A stretch of 64,000 nucleotides of DNA from Oscillospiraceae bacterium (GTDB lineage Bacteria > Bacillota > Clostridia > Oscillospirales > Oscillospiraceae): assembly GCA_015067795.1 (NCBI GenBank), contig SVLU01000009.1, forward strand, positions 1 to 64,000, read 5' to 3'. Positions within the stretch are counted from its first letter, which is position 1. Every line of letters starts with the position of its first letter. Under the pieces are notes generated by a model, which did no database searches, was not told the origin of the DNA, and saw only the letters and a program-made list of their open reading frames with translations. The position numbers and the translations under genes are program-made. Of the stretch, positions 1-8,735 are shown in pieces.

Positions 1-137
1 CATTTGAAGCCCAGTGAAACGGGTTCAAATGGAAAAGGAGGAGCAGCGAAATGGGAGAGCTTTCCTGCTTGCAGGTAAGCGAGCTTAATGGAGCTTGCAA
101 CGACGCTGCCACGACCCCGTTGGGGTCTCGCAATGAC
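1..137. repeat. Intergenic repeat, inverted copy of 3382-3519
   Basis: This stretch matches the reverse complement of 3382-3519 over its whole length, by eye at more than 90% identity. Its right end is the hairpin-forming motif with GACCCC/GGGGTC arms followed by CGCAATGAC, which recurs at 52088-52125. The rest up to the stop of the DUF4363 gene at 198 shows no gene. The element may continue past the left edge of the window. Confidence 0.85.
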
Positions 138-197
138 AAGTTTTATACTTTTTCGACAGACTGTGGCAGGTGAAAACCTTCCTGTATTATTATAAGT

Positions 198-578
198 TTA
201 AAATATGCTTTCAATGCTTACTTGCTCCATTGATGATGTCTGCTCAAGCTGGGATATCATGTTTCGGGCTGTCCACGAAACACGACCGAGGTCCTGTGCT
301 TCAATTTCCATGTGAAGCTCATGAAAGCTTTCAGTTATGGAATCGTTTGTATCATTTGGGAGAATAATGCTGAGATATACCCGGTGTTTTTCCCAAATAG
401 CCATAGCGTCATTGAGCTTTGCGGAAGCTTCTTTCCAGTTGTCGTTTTCTGCCACACTTTCCGCGTCCTGAATAAGGGCGATAATGTTATCGGTGAGATT
501 GCCGATGCAGAAAATATTTACAACACAGCCCAATAGAATTACTCCCAAAAAAACAGCCGCAAGGGTTTCCTTTTTCAT
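198..578 (-). CDS. DUF4363 family membrane-anchored protein
   Basis: This is a 126-aa protein with one N-terminal hydrophobic segment (about residues 7-27) and a helical outer part rich in Glu, Asn and Ile. It fits the DUF4363 family, which in Clostridia is usually encoded directly after a DUF421 gene, as here. The two genes overlap by 4 nt (ATGA), so they are probably translationally coupled. The molecular role is unknown. The segment could be an uncleaved signal anchor, leaving the C-terminal helical region outside the membrane. Family placement rests on size, architecture and neighbour. Confidence 0.75.
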   Translation of the reverse strand: MKKETLAAVFLGVILLGCVVNIFCIGNLTDNIIALIQDAESVAENDNWKEASAKLNDAMAIWEKHRVYLSIILPNDTNDSITESFHELHMEIEAQDLGRVSWTARNMISQLEQTSSMEQVSIESIF

Positions 579-1255
579 TTGGCGTTCTCCTTTTGGGCAA
601 TGTAGATATTATCCTCCCTGTCGGAAGCCATGATATAGACCTTAGACGCATCCTTCATTCCGCGGAGGCTTAACTGTTTTTTCAGCCAGTTTTTATCCCT
701 GCCGATAACTCTAAGGTTGTTTTCCAAAATCCTTCCGTCGCTGATTATCACAACGGGATATTCCGTATCCTGAATTTTAAGCTCCATTTGCCTTGGAGTT
801 ACAGGTGATTCCGAAGCGTAGGGTATAATACTGAGAGAGCCGTCTGTTTCCAGAATTGCGTGCTTTACGGTGCTTATATCCATATAACCCTTTTTGCGAA
901 GCTCCTCCATCAGCTCGTCCACGGTGAAACGGTTTTTCTTCATTTCCGCCTGGTCTATAACGCCTTTTTCGATTATGGTGTTGGGAGTGCCGTACATGAA
1001 TTTGCGGAACTTTATGCTTTTGACAGCGAAGCCTGAAATGAGTATTTCACAGCACAGCAGTGTGAAAATGGGGATAAGACCGTAGAGCAGGGGATTGCCG
1101 TTGTTTTCAAGAGGGTGGGATGTAATATCCGAAACAAGCACTGCCACCACCAATTCGCTGGGCTCAAGCTCACCAAGCTGACGTTTGCCCATCAGCCGCA
1201 TGGCAATGCTGATTGTGACGAAGATTATAAGAGTACGTATAAAGGTTATAGCCAC
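575..1255 (-). CDS. DUF421 (YetF/YrbG-type) membrane protein
   Basis: The 226-aa protein opens with about three membrane helices (residues ~3-75) containing the family's MRLMGKRQLGELEPSELV stretch. A cytoplasmic domain follows, with FTVDELMEELRKKG and a PRQMEL-type linker, as in the YetF/YdfR group. I chose the GTG at 1255 because AAAGGA lies 9 nt upstream. An ATG at 1285 would add ten polar residues before the helix and has no good ribosome site. In Bacillus, relatives are spore or membrane proteins of unclear function. The gene is the first of a two-gene unit with the DUF4363 gene. Confidence 0.85.
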   Translation of the reverse strand: MAITFIRTLIIFVTISIAMRLMGKRQLGELEPSELVVAVLVSDITSHPLENNGNPLLYGLIPIFTLLCCEILISGFAVKSIKFRKFMYGTPNTIIEKGVIDQAEMKKNRFTVDELMEELRKKGYMDISTVKHAILETDGSLSIIPYASESPVTPRQMELKIQDTEYPVVIISDGRILENNLRVIGRDKNWLKKQLSLRGMKDASKVYIMASDREDNIYIAQKENAK

Positions 1256-1415
1256 GGTTTCACATCCTTTCTCCTTATTATTCACCTGATTTTTCCGAAT
1301 ATTCCAAATCTGCGGAACATCAGCCTGTTAAATTACGTCTTATATAATAGAACGAGCCACGCTCCAAACAGGCTCTTTACATATAAAGATAATCATCTGA
1401 GAAAGGCGGGTAAAA

Positions 1416-3188
1416 ATGAAAAAGGTTTTGATATTTGTTCTGATAATGTGTTTCGTTCTCACAGGCTGTTCCAAACCAAGTGAGAGTAACGTAAATGTAG
1501 AAGTCTCGGCAAGTGAGCTTAAAACGGCGAATTCTTATGAGGAAATCTATGATATGCTGATGACTTATCTGGATGATCAGGAAGAGACGAGAGAGTTTTA
1601 TGCTGTTGACGAGATGGTTGAGGAAGAGGTGATGCTGGAAGAAGCTCCTGAAGAGGGCAGCACCACAAACGGTTCATCGTCATCGGACTATTCAGGGACC
1701 AACATCCAGACTCAGGGTGTTGATGAGATGGATATCGTAAAAACCGACGGCGAGTATATCTACTCCTTTAACGGAACTGATTTGAAGATAATTAAGCCAA
1801 ACGGAACGGAACCTGAGATCATCTCTGAAACTGAGCTTTACGAGGACAATAAGGAAAAAAGCTGCTACTACGACAGTCTATATCTCAGAGGAGATCATAT
1901 CATCGCAATCGGAACTGAGTACAACAACGAGGATTACATCGGCTACGGTGCGGCCGCAGTTTATGATGTCTCCGACCCGATGAATGTTGCACTTGTTGAA
2001 AGATTTTCCCAGTCCGGTTATATCAGCTCCACCAGAATGGTGGGAGATATTCTCTACATGATTACCGACTATCAGATATGGGATTTTGAAGAGGATGAAC
2101 CGTCAACATACATCCCAAGACTTGCTACCGATGATACAGAAACTCTCATTGCTATTGACGATATCTGCATCCCCGAGGAGGCGGCAAGCACATCCTGGCT
2201 CGTTGTCTCCGCTTACGATATTACTAACTGTACCACACTCTCCACAGTTTCCATGCTGGGCAGTGCAGATGACATCTACGTGAGTGCAGAGAATATCTAC
2301 GTTGCCGATACAAAATGGGTGGATGAAAAATCCAATGAATACACCCAGGACCAGTATACGGTGGTGGATTATCTGAACTATTCCCAGACTCAGATACATA
2401 AGTTTGCATACAGCGAAGGTGACATCAGCTATGAATGTACCGGTGCTGTGAAGGGTTCGCTTTTAAATCAGTTCTCAATGGACGAGCATAACGGTAACCT
2501 CCGTGTTGTCACCACCAACAATGACAACTCATACAGGATATACACCGATGAAAAGTATGACTTTGAAAACTACGAATACCTTTCCGACAGTATGTCAAAC
2601 GGTCTGTATGTTCTGGATGAAAGCCTTCAGGTCGTGGGAAGCGTTGAGGACTTGGGTGAGGACGAAAGAGTATATTCTGTCCGCTTTGATGGTGATATTG
2701 GCTATTTCGTAACATATCGTGAGACTGACCCATTGTTTGCGGTTGAACTCAGTGTACCTGAAAATCCAACTGTACTCAGTGCCCTGAAAATAAACGGTTT
2801 CTCCCAGTATCTGCATACATGGAACGAAGACCTGCTTCTGGGCATGGGCATGGAAGCTGATGAAAACGGCAATGTTTCCACAATGAAGCTCTCCATGTTC
2901 GATGTTTCCGACCCTGCGGATGTGCAGGAAACTCAGAAGCTTGTCCTGCCTTATTACTATTCCGAAGGTCTGTATAATCATCATGCGGTTTTCGTTGACG
3001 TTGAACGGGGACTTATCGGCTTTGGAGTTGACGAAGGCTATGTGGTCTATCGTTACGATGACGGTTTCACACAATATGAATTTATTGATGATGCCAACTT
3101 CGGCTATAACATAAGAGGTGTCAGAATAGGAGATTATCTGTACATCGTGGGTATGGATGATATAAGTGTGATTGATATTTCTCGCTGA
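1416..3188 (+). CDS. Secreted beta-propeller lipoprotein
   Basis: The 590-aa product starts with a lipoprotein signal peptide ending in the lipobox LTGC (Cys18), so it is probably anchored to the outer face of the membrane. An acidic, Ser/Thr-rich linker (residues ~20-95) leads to the signature YSGTNIQTQGVDEMDIVKTD, typical of the secreted 'beta propeller domain' family (PF09826-like). Repeated blades with VYDVSDP, MFDVSDP and ISVIDIS motifs follow. The family has no agreed function. The gene is divergent from the DUF421 pair and stands alone before a terminator. Confidence 0.85.
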   Translation: MKKVLIFVLIMCFVLTGCSKPSESNVNVEVSASELKTANSYEEIYDMLMTYLDDQEETREFYAVDEMVEEEVMLEEAPEEGSTTNGSSSSDYSGTNIQTQGVDEMDIVKTDGEYIYSFNGTDLKIIKPNGTEPEIISETELYEDNKEKSCYYDSLYLRGDHIIAIGTEYNNEDYIGYGAAAVYDVSDPMNVALVERFSQSGYISSTRMVGDILYMITDYQIWDFEEDEPSTYIPRLATDDTETLIAIDDICIPEEAASTSWLVVSAYDITNCTTLSTVSMLGSADDIYVSAENIYVADTKWVDEKSNEYTQDQYTVVDYLNYSQTQIHKFAYSEGDISYECTGAVKGSLLNQFSMDEHNGNLRVVTTNNDNSYRIYTDEKYDFENYEYLSDSMSNGLYVLDESLQVVGSVEDLGEDERVYSVRFDGDIGYFVTYRETDPLFAVELSVPENPTVLSALKINGFSQYLHTWNEDLLLGMGMEADENGNVSTMKLSMFDVSDPADVQETQKLVLPYYYSEGLYNHHAVFVDVERGLIGFGVDEGYVVYRYDDGFTQYEFIDDANFGYNIRGVRIGDYLYIVGMDDISVIDISR

Positions 3189-3290
3189 TTGCCTGCAATC
3201 AGCATATCGAAACCGAACAAAGTGAGGTTATATCGAATTTGCAAAGCAAATATATCGAATGAGCGTTAGCTCATATATCGACAAACAAAA

Positions 3291-3332
3291 ACAGTCTCTG
3301 CTGAATGAACACAGCAGGGACTGTTTCTTTCC
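3291..3332 (+). terminator. Rho-independent terminator after the beta-propeller gene
   Basis: The arms ACAGTCTCTGCTG and CAGCAGGGACTGT pair with one mismatch around an 8-nt loop and are followed by TTTCTTTCCTT. The run AAACAAAAA on the left would give a T-rich tract on the other strand, so it may act in both directions. Confidence 0.75.
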
Positions 3333-3381
3333 TTCTCAATCAGCCTTACGGCTGACAGGCTTTCAAAAAAGAATAAGATTT

Positions 3382-3519
3382 GTCATTGCGAGGTCCCAAA
3401 GGGACCGTGGCAGCGTCGTCGCAAGCTCCATTAAGCTCGCTTGCCCGCAAGCAGGAAAGCTCTCCCATTTCGCTGCTCCTCCTTTTCCATTTGAACCCGT
3501 TTTACTGGGCTTCAAATGG
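3382..3519. repeat. Intergenic repeat, inverted copy of 1-137
   Basis: It starts GTCATTGCGAGGTCCCAAAG and ends with GGGCTTCAAATG, and matches the reverse complement of 1-137. A GGTCCC/GGGACC hairpin is at its left end. Together with the copy at 1-137 it brackets the DUF4363, DUF421 and beta-propeller genes. Confidence 0.85.
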
Positions 3520-3524
3520 AGTAT

Positions 3525-3572
3525 TGTCATTTTAAGATTCCCACGTCGCTTCGCTCCTCGGAATGACAGATA
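3525..3572. repeat. Short intergenic repeat (TCCCACGTCGCT...CGGAATGACA type)
   Basis: The module AGATTCCCACGTCGCTTCGC plus TCCTCGGAATGACA recurs at 34474-34507 and, inverted, at 51998-52034. Its ends resemble the TGTCATT ends of the adjoining element, which suggests that the modules combine into larger palindromic units. Confidence 0.8.
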
Positions 3573-3609
3573 GGAGTTCTTTGCCAGGCTCTCAGCCGTA
3601 AGGCTGGGA

Positions 3610-4152
3610 TTATATCATTCTCAAAATCTCATCCAATTCTTTTCTCTTGGGCATATTTGCAGGTGCTTCGGGGTAACCCATAGCAATAAGAGCGGTAACG
3701 CGTTCCGTATCAGGCAGATTTACAAAGGAAGCACAGACAGCCTCGTCGTAGATACCCATAATTACAGTACCAACGCCATGAGCGTGAGCGGCAAGGCAGA
3801 AGGTCTGAGCGGAGATACCGGCATCATACATCTCCCAGCTGTCGTTCTTGTTGGTGGTGAAGCTGCCGTCTGCATTGTAGCCGCAGATACCTTTAACTAC
3901 ACTCTGTACTGCAAGAGCCTTTGCGGTTTTCAGGGTGTTTGCATTTTTCTCAAAGCCTGCCATTGCTTCTTCTGCAAACTTTTTCAGCATTTCAGCATCG
4001 GTAATAACAGTATAACGGACAGTTTGGGAATTTTTCCAGGATGGGGAGTAAGAAGCAGCCTTTACAATGGCTTCAATGGTTTCCCGGTCAACGGGATGGT
4101 CGTTAAATCTGCGAATACTGCGTCTGCCTTCTATACATTCAAGAATATCCAT
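3610..4152 (-). CDS. Nitroreductase family protein
   Basis: This 180-aa flavoprotein begins MDILECIEGRRSIRRF, the classic N-terminal FMN-contacting motif (R10-R11-S12-x-R14) of the nitroreductase superfamily. It also has the SPSWKNSQ stretch and a C-terminal GYP motif. Such enzymes use NAD(P)H to reduce quinones, nitro compounds or other small substrates as FMN-bound dimers in the cytoplasm. The ATG at 4152 is preceded by AAAGGAG, and upstream in-frame starts would only add an unrelated tail. It is divergent from glnN. The substrate cannot be told from sequence. Confidence 0.88.
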   Translation of the reverse strand: MDILECIEGRRSIRRFNDHPVDRETIEAIVKAASYSPSWKNSQTVRYTVITDAEMLKKFAEEAMAGFEKNANTLKTAKALAVQSVVKGICGYNADGSFTTNKNDSWEMYDAGISAQTFCLAAHAHGVGTVIMGIYDEAVCASFVNLPDTERVTALIAMGYPEAPANMPKRKELDEILRMI

Positions 4153-4180
4153 GTCTGATCTCCTTTGTTGTTTTTCTTTC

Positions 4181-4209
4181 ATTATACTGTATTTTGCGGA
4201 AAGACACAA
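4181..4209 (-). promoter_or_regulatory. Promoter of the nitroreductase gene
   Basis: On the minus strand TTGTGT (4209-4204) and TATAAT (4186-4181) are separated by 17 nt. The start codon lies about 30 nt downstream. Confidence 0.6.
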
Positions 4210-4276
4210 GAATTTTTGATTTAAGGAGGCTAAATGCGTCAAAGCTCCAAAGTTTTGTTTTGGAGTGAAAACCCTA

Positions 4277-4305
4277 TTTACAAATTGAAAAACAACGGAT
4301 AAAAT
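4277..4305 (+). promoter_or_regulatory. Promoter of glnN
   Basis: TTTACA (4277-4282) and TAAAAT (4300-4305) are separated by 17 nt, giving an expected 5' leader of about 37 nt. A short CTCCAAA/TTTGGAG hairpin lies just upstream at 4244-4264, between the two divergent promoters, and might be an operator. Confidence 0.55.
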
Positions 4306-4348
4306 GTACACGAGTTAATATGAGCAAATATGAGAAAGGGCATAAGAT

Positions 4349-6442
4349 ATGAACAATATTCCGAAATATTTTGGTTCTATGGTATTTGACGATTCCGCAA
4401 TGAAGGAACGTCTGCCTGAACAAATCTATGCTTCACTTAGAAGAACCATCGACGAGGGCAAGCGTCTTGACAAGAACGTACTTGACGCTGTTGCCGATGC
4501 CATGAAGGACTGGGCGATTGAACGTGGTGCAACTCACTATACCCATTGGTTCCAGCCTATGACAGGTATCACAGCGGAAAAGCACGACAGCTTTATTTCT
4601 CCAACCGCTTCCGGCAAGGTTATTTTTGAGTTCTCAGGCAAGGAACTTGTTAAGGGTGAATCCGATGCATCCAGCTTCCCAAACGGCGGTCTGAGAGCCA
4701 CATTTGAAGCAAGAGGCTACACAGCCTGGGACCCAACTTCATATGCCTTTGTTAAGAGCAATACACTTTATATTCCAACTGCATTCTGCTCCTTCGGTGG
4801 TGAAGCTCTTGATAAAAAGACCCCGCTTCTCCGTTCAATGGAAGCTATCAATAAGCAGACCATGCGTATTCTGAAGCTTTTCGGCAGTGATGCCACCTGT
4901 GTTCGCACCTGCGTAGGTGCTGAACAGGAGTACTTCCTTGTTGATAAGGAAATGTACGACAAGCGCAAGGACCTTGTGTATGCAGGCAGAACACTTTTTG
5001 GCTGTCTGCCGCCAAAGGGTCAGGAAATGGATGACCATTACTTTGGTGCGATCAAACCAAAGGTTGCTGAGTTCATGGCAGACCTTAATCAGGAGCTTTG
5101 GAAGTTAGGTGTTCTTTCCAAGACTGAGCACAACGAGGTTGCACCGGCACAGCACGAGCTTGCACCGATTTTTACCACCACAAATATCGCAACAGACCAC
5201 AATCAGCTCACTATGGAAATGATGCAGCAGATAGCCAAGAAGCACGGTCTTGTTTGCCTTCTCCATGAAAAGCCCTTTGAAGGAGTAAACGGCAGCGGCA
5301 AGCACAATAACTGGTCCATCTCCACAAATACAGGTGCAAACCTCATGTCAGCGGGCGATACTCCACACGAAAATGCACAGTTTCTGCTGTTCCTCTGTGC
5401 TGTAATTCAGGCAGTGGACGATTATCAGGACCTGCTCCGCCTTTCCGTTGCAACAGCAGGCAACGACCACCGTCTTGGTGCAAATGAAGCTCCTCCTGCT
5501 GTTATCTCCGTGTTCCTTGGGGATGAGCTGACAGAAATACTTAATTCCATTGAAAAGGATTATGACTACGAAGCAGCGGAACAGACTCAGCTTAAGTTAG
5601 GTGTTCATGTTCTTCCGAGATTTCCAAAGGACAATACAGACCGTAACCGTACCTCCCCTCTGGCGTTTACAGGTAATAAGTTCGAGTTCCGTATGCTGGG
5701 CTCTCAGAACTCAATCTCCTGTCCTAATATCATGCTGAACACAGCGGTTGCAGAATCTCTGAGACAGTATGCGGATATTCTGGAAAAGGCTGAGGATTTC
5801 CATGCGGCTATCAATAAGCTCATTAAGAGCGTTATTAAAAAGCATAAGCGTATTATTTTCAACGGCAACGGCTATGATGACGAATGGATAAAGATCGCGA
5901 CAGAGGAAAGAGGACTTCTCAATCTGAGAACCACTCCCGAAGCTCTGCCTTATCTCTACGCTGAAAAAAATCTCAAGCTCTTCAAGACCCACAACGTATT
6001 TACCGAAACCGAGGTTCGTTCCAGATATGAGATTTTGATGGAAAACTATTGCAAGACCATCAACATCGAAGCACTCACAATGATTGACATGGTGAGAAAG
6101 GAAATCCTTCCTGCGGTTTGTGCATATCAGGGCGAGATAGCTCAGACTGCCGCCGCAAAGAAGGCGATAAGCCCTGCTATGGATTGCTCCTATGAAGAAA
6201 AGCTCATCTGCCGTCTTGCGGGCTTCTGCAATGATATGGCGGAAAAGACCGACCTCCTTGAAAAGGAAACAAAGAGACTGAAAGCTATCGGTGATATTTC
6301 ACAGCTTGGCAACGCATATAAGGATATTCTCATTCCGATGATGGAAGAGCTCCGGGCTGTGGCAGATGAAGCCGAGAGCTGCACCGCTGAACACCTGTGG
6401 CCGTTCCCAAATTACGGTGAACTTCTCTACGGTGTGAGATAG
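4349..6442 (+). CDS. glnN: Glutamine synthetase type III
   Basis: The 697-aa protein has the length and layout of GSIII, the large glutamine synthetase of Bacteroides, Ruminococcus and cyanobacteria. There is an N-terminal GSIII domain (YFGSMVFDD and [16 protein letters not shown]), a catalytic core with [17 protein letters not shown] and [12 protein letters not shown] motifs, and a helical C-terminal extension. It condenses glutamate and ammonia with ATP, the main route for ammonia capture in gut anaerobes. No glnR or GS-I partner gene is near. The gene stands alone between a promoter and a strong terminator. Family assignment is secure. Confidence 0.96.
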   Translation: MNNIPKYFGSMVFDDSAMKERLPEQIYASLRRTIDEGKRLDKNVLDAVADAMKDWAIERGATHYTHWFQPMTGITAEKHDSFISPTASGKVIFEFSGKELVKGESDASSFPNGGLRATFEARGYTAWDPTSYAFVKSNTLYIPTAFCSFGGEALDKKTPLLRSMEAINKQTMRILKLFGSDATCVRTCVGAEQEYFLVDKEMYDKRKDLVYAGRTLFGCLPPKGQEMDDHYFGAIKPKVAEFMADLNQELWKLGVLSKTEHNEVAPAQHELAPIFTTTNIATDHNQLTMEMMQQIAKKHGLVCLLHEKPFEGVNGSGKHNNWSISTNTGANLMSAGDTPHENAQFLLFLCAVIQAVDDYQDLLRLSVATAGNDHRLGANEAPPAVISVFLGDELTEILNSIEKDYDYEAAEQTQLKLGVHVLPRFPKDNTDRNRTSPLAFTGNKFEFRMLGSQNSISCPNIMLNTAVAESLRQYADILEKAEDFHAAINKLIKSVIKKHKRIIFNGNGYDDEWIKIATEERGLLNLRTTPEALPYLYAEKNLKLFKTHNVFTETEVRSRYEILMENYCKTINIEALTMIDMVRKEILPAVCAYQGEIAQTAAAKKAISPAMDCSYEEKLICRLAGFCNDMAEKTDLLEKETKRLKAIGDISQLGNAYKDILIPMMEELRAVADEAESCTAEHLWPFPNYGELLYGVR

Positions 6443-6491
6443 AGAGTCCTGTTTTTGCTTTGATTTAGGACTGCTCCTGTTCCTGTGAATA

Positions 6492-6531
6492 ACAGATCTG
6501 CATATTTTATGCAGGTCTGTTTGACTTTTTT
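6492..6531 (+). terminator. Terminator of glnN
   Basis: ACAGATCTGCATA and TATGCAGGTCTGT form a 13-bp stem with one mismatch, followed by TTGACTTTTTT. Confidence 0.85.
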
Positions 6532-6544
6532 CGTAAAAAAACTA

Positions 6545-6573
6545 TTTACTTTATGGTTTCTTTTAGTTATAAT
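6545..6573 (+). promoter_or_regulatory. Promoter of the two-component operon
   Basis: TTTACT (6545-6550) and a perfect TATAAT (6568-6573) are separated by 17 nt. They lie about 58 nt before the response-regulator start. Confidence 0.6.
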
Positions 6574-6630
6574 TATGGTATATGGTGTATCATAAGATAG
6601 AACTATGCCATAAAGAAAGGATACTACCAT

Positions 6631-7305
6631 ATGAGAATTCTGATTGCTGAGGATGAAATCGAATTATCAAATGCTCTGAGAATGGTGTTTGAAAAAAAGA
6701 ACTACATCGTTGACACGGTTTATGACGGCGAGGATGCGCTGAATTATGCACTCTCCGGCAATTATGACGGTCTGATTCTTGATATCATGATGCCGAAGCT
6801 TGACGGTATTGAGGTACTGAAGCGTCTGAGAAACAGCAGTGTTTCCATTCCTGTTATGCTGCTTACTGCAAAAAGTGAGCTTCCTGACAGGGTGGAGGGC
6901 TTTGACGCAGGTGCGGATGACTATCTGCCGAAGCCATTTGCGGTTTCCGAGCTTCTCGCGAGAGTGAGGGCAATGCTCCGCCGGAGAGGTGAATACATTC
7001 CCGGTGTTCTTGAATTTGATGGGCTTAGCCTGAATGATGCCACATACGAGCTGTGCTGGAAGGATGAGAGAATTCGACTCAGCGGCAGAGAATATCAGAT
7101 GATGGAAATGCTCATTGAAAATCCACGACACATCATTCCGACCTCCAAGTTTATGGAACGCATTTGGGGCTGGGACTCCGATGTTGACGTGAGCATCGTA
7201 TGGGTATATATTTCCAACCTGCGTAAGAAGCTCAATAAGATGGGAGCAAAGGTTGAGATCCATGCAATGCGTGGTGTAGGGTATTCTTTGGAAACTTCGC
7301 TGTAA
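6631..7305 (+). CDS. OmpR-family response regulator
   Basis: The 224-aa protein has a receiver domain (residues ~1-118) with the acidic pair at 8-9 (EDE), phospho-acceptor D51 in LILDIMMP, T79 in LLTAK and K101 in LPKPF. A winged-helix DNA-binding domain follows (~125-222) with the GREYQMMEMLIENP and VWVYISNLRKKL motifs. It is followed 50 nt later by its sensor kinase. RBS AAAGGA precedes the ATG. The regulon cannot be read from the window. The neighbouring terminators suggest that the operon contains only these two genes. Confidence 0.93.
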   Translation: MRILIAEDEIELSNALRMVFEKKNYIVDTVYDGEDALNYALSGNYDGLILDIMMPKLDGIEVLKRLRNSSVSIPVMLLTAKSELPDRVEGFDAGADDYLPKPFAVSELLARVRAMLRRRGEYIPGVLEFDGLSLNDATYELCWKDERIRLSGREYQMMEMLIENPRHIIPTSKFMERIWGWDSDVDVSIVWVYISNLRKKLNKMGAKVEIHAMRGVGYSLETSL

Positions 7306-7355
7306 ATCCCGGTAATTAAGTCTTCAACTAATGGCAGAGGGAGGCTGTGACTTTT

Positions 7356-8615
7356 ATGATAAAAAAACTGCGTCGCCGCATTATGACTGTGACCATGGTG
7401 TCTCTGCTTGCAACCATGCTGTTGATCCTGGTGGTTGTTAACAGCATCAATACGGCAACGAATAACGGCTCTGCAGATGAAAGCGTAATGCAATTCTATC
7501 ATTTTTCCTATTGGGCCAGGGAAAATCAAAGGGAGCAGATAGCAAACGGCGAAGAGGTTGACGGCTATGGCGAGGATTTTTATATCATATACGAGGACGA
7601 ACATAGCTGGCGTCGATTTATTACGGTTTGGTATGATGAAGCCGGAGAGCGGGATCAAATAAGGCTGAGTACCAGATTCTACGTTGCCGAGAATAAGCTT
7701 ATAACCGAAGAACTGGTTTATAATTATGTTGACAGGGCTGAGAAAACCAACAGAGACAGCGGCTGGATAGATAATATGCGTTACGGTAAATTTACCGATG
7801 AAAACGGCTACAACTATCTTGTTTTAGTTTATGCGGCAACTGAACACAGCAGAATTAACTTTATGATACAGTCATCTGCAATAGTGGCAGTTATCAGTCT
7901 GATAGTTATGTTCGGCGTGGTATTGTTCTTCTCTGAACGTGCAACGCGTCCTGTAAGCAAAGCGGTGGAAAAGCAGAAGCAGTTTGTAACTGATGCCAGC
8001 CATGAGCTTAAAACACCACTTGCCATTATTTCTGCAAATAATGAGATAATGGAAATGAACAATGGTGCCGATGCTCTAACCGCAAGCACTCGTAGCCAGC
8101 TTGAAAGAATGGATGTTCTTATTCAGAAAATGCTTTATATGTCCAGACTGGATGAGCAGAATGAAAATGTGGAAAGCGAAAAATTCTCTCTCAGTGATGC
8201 GGTTATGGATACCGTTTTGAGCTTCGCACCTGTTGCTGAAAAGGAAGAGATCATCGTAGTGCAGAAGCTGGAGCAGGACATTGATATCGTAAGCGATGAA
8301 GCAAAAATTCGCCAGCTTATAGCAATTCTTATGGACAATGCTGTTAAGCATTGTGATCCAAACGGAAAAATAACGGTTGTGTTGTCAAAGGGCAAAAAGA
8401 CCATGTTTTACATTGAGAATACCTGTCGTAATGTCAGAAGCATTCCTCTGAACATGCTGTTTGAACGTTTTTACAGAGGTGATAAGGCACGCACAGGCGG
8501 CAAGGGCTATGGTGTGGGATTGTCTATCGCGATGTCCATTTGCGAAATATGCGGATTTGATATCAAGGTCAAGGCTTCCGGTGATGATAAGATAATGTTT
8601 AGTGTAAAGTTTTAA
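7356..8615 (+). CDS. Sensor histidine kinase
   Basis: This 419-aa kinase has two membrane helices (residues ~13-30 and ~174-193) around an extracytoplasmic sensor of about 140 residues with no recognised fold. The dimerisation/phospho-acceptor domain has H216 in DASHELKTPLAII. The HATPase domain has the N box (ILMDNAVKH) and G box (GYGVGLSIA). The ATG at 7356 lies 11 nt after GGGAGG. A GTG at 7347 sits too close to that site. It presumably phosphorylates the regulator encoded just upstream. The stimulus is unknown. Confidence 0.92.
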   Translation: MIKKLRRRIMTVTMVSLLATMLLILVVVNSINTATNNGSADESVMQFYHFSYWARENQREQIANGEEVDGYGEDFYIIYEDEHSWRRFITVWYDEAGERDQIRLSTRFYVAENKLITEELVYNYVDRAEKTNRDSGWIDNMRYGKFTDENGYNYLVLVYAATEHSRINFMIQSSAIVAVISLIVMFGVVLFFSERATRPVSKAVEKQKQFVTDASHELKTPLAIISANNEIMEMNNGADALTASTRSQLERMDVLIQKMLYMSRLDEQNENVESEKFSLSDAVMDTVLSFAPVAEKEEIIVVQKLEQDIDIVSDEAKIRQLIAILMDNAVKHCDPNGKITVVLSKGKKTMFYIENTCRNVRSIPLNMLFERFYRGDKARTGGKGYGVGLSIAMSICEICGFDIKVKASGDDKIMFSVKF

Positions 8616-8622
8616 AAAACTG

Positions 8623-8652
8623 GGACACGGTGTCAGACACCGTGTCCTTTTA
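8623..8652 (+). terminator. Terminator of the two-component operon
   Basis: GGACACGGTGT and ACACCGTGTCC form a perfect 11-bp stem with loop CAG, followed by TTTTACTTT. Confidence 0.88.
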
Positions 8653-8670
8653 CTTTATCAAAGCAAAGTA

Positions 8671-8699
8671 TTGACAATATGCAGGATGAATGTTAGAAT
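8671..8699 (+). promoter_or_regulatory. Promoter of lysA
   Basis: A perfect TTGACA (8671-8676) is followed after 17 nt by TAGAAT (8694-8699). The leader is only about 30 nt, too short for a lysine riboswitch. Confidence 0.8.
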
Positions 8700-8735
8700 T
8701 CTCCCTTGTAAACATAAAATAAAGAGGTAATTCAA

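Larger units (their letters stand above)
3189..3609. other. Gene-free stretch with terminator and repeats
   Basis: These 421 bases hold no credible gene. They contain short palindromic runs around 3225-3280 (ATATCGA repeats), the terminator at 3291-3332, the long repeat at 3382-3519, and a second repeat module at about 3525-3572 (GATTCCCACGTCGCTTCGCTCCTCGGAATGACA-type). Reading frames through it translate only repeat sequence. Confidence 0.8.

Noticed and set aside
8700..8735. Lysine riboswitch before lysA
   Set aside because: The predicted leader is only about 30 nt, far too short for the lysine aptamer.
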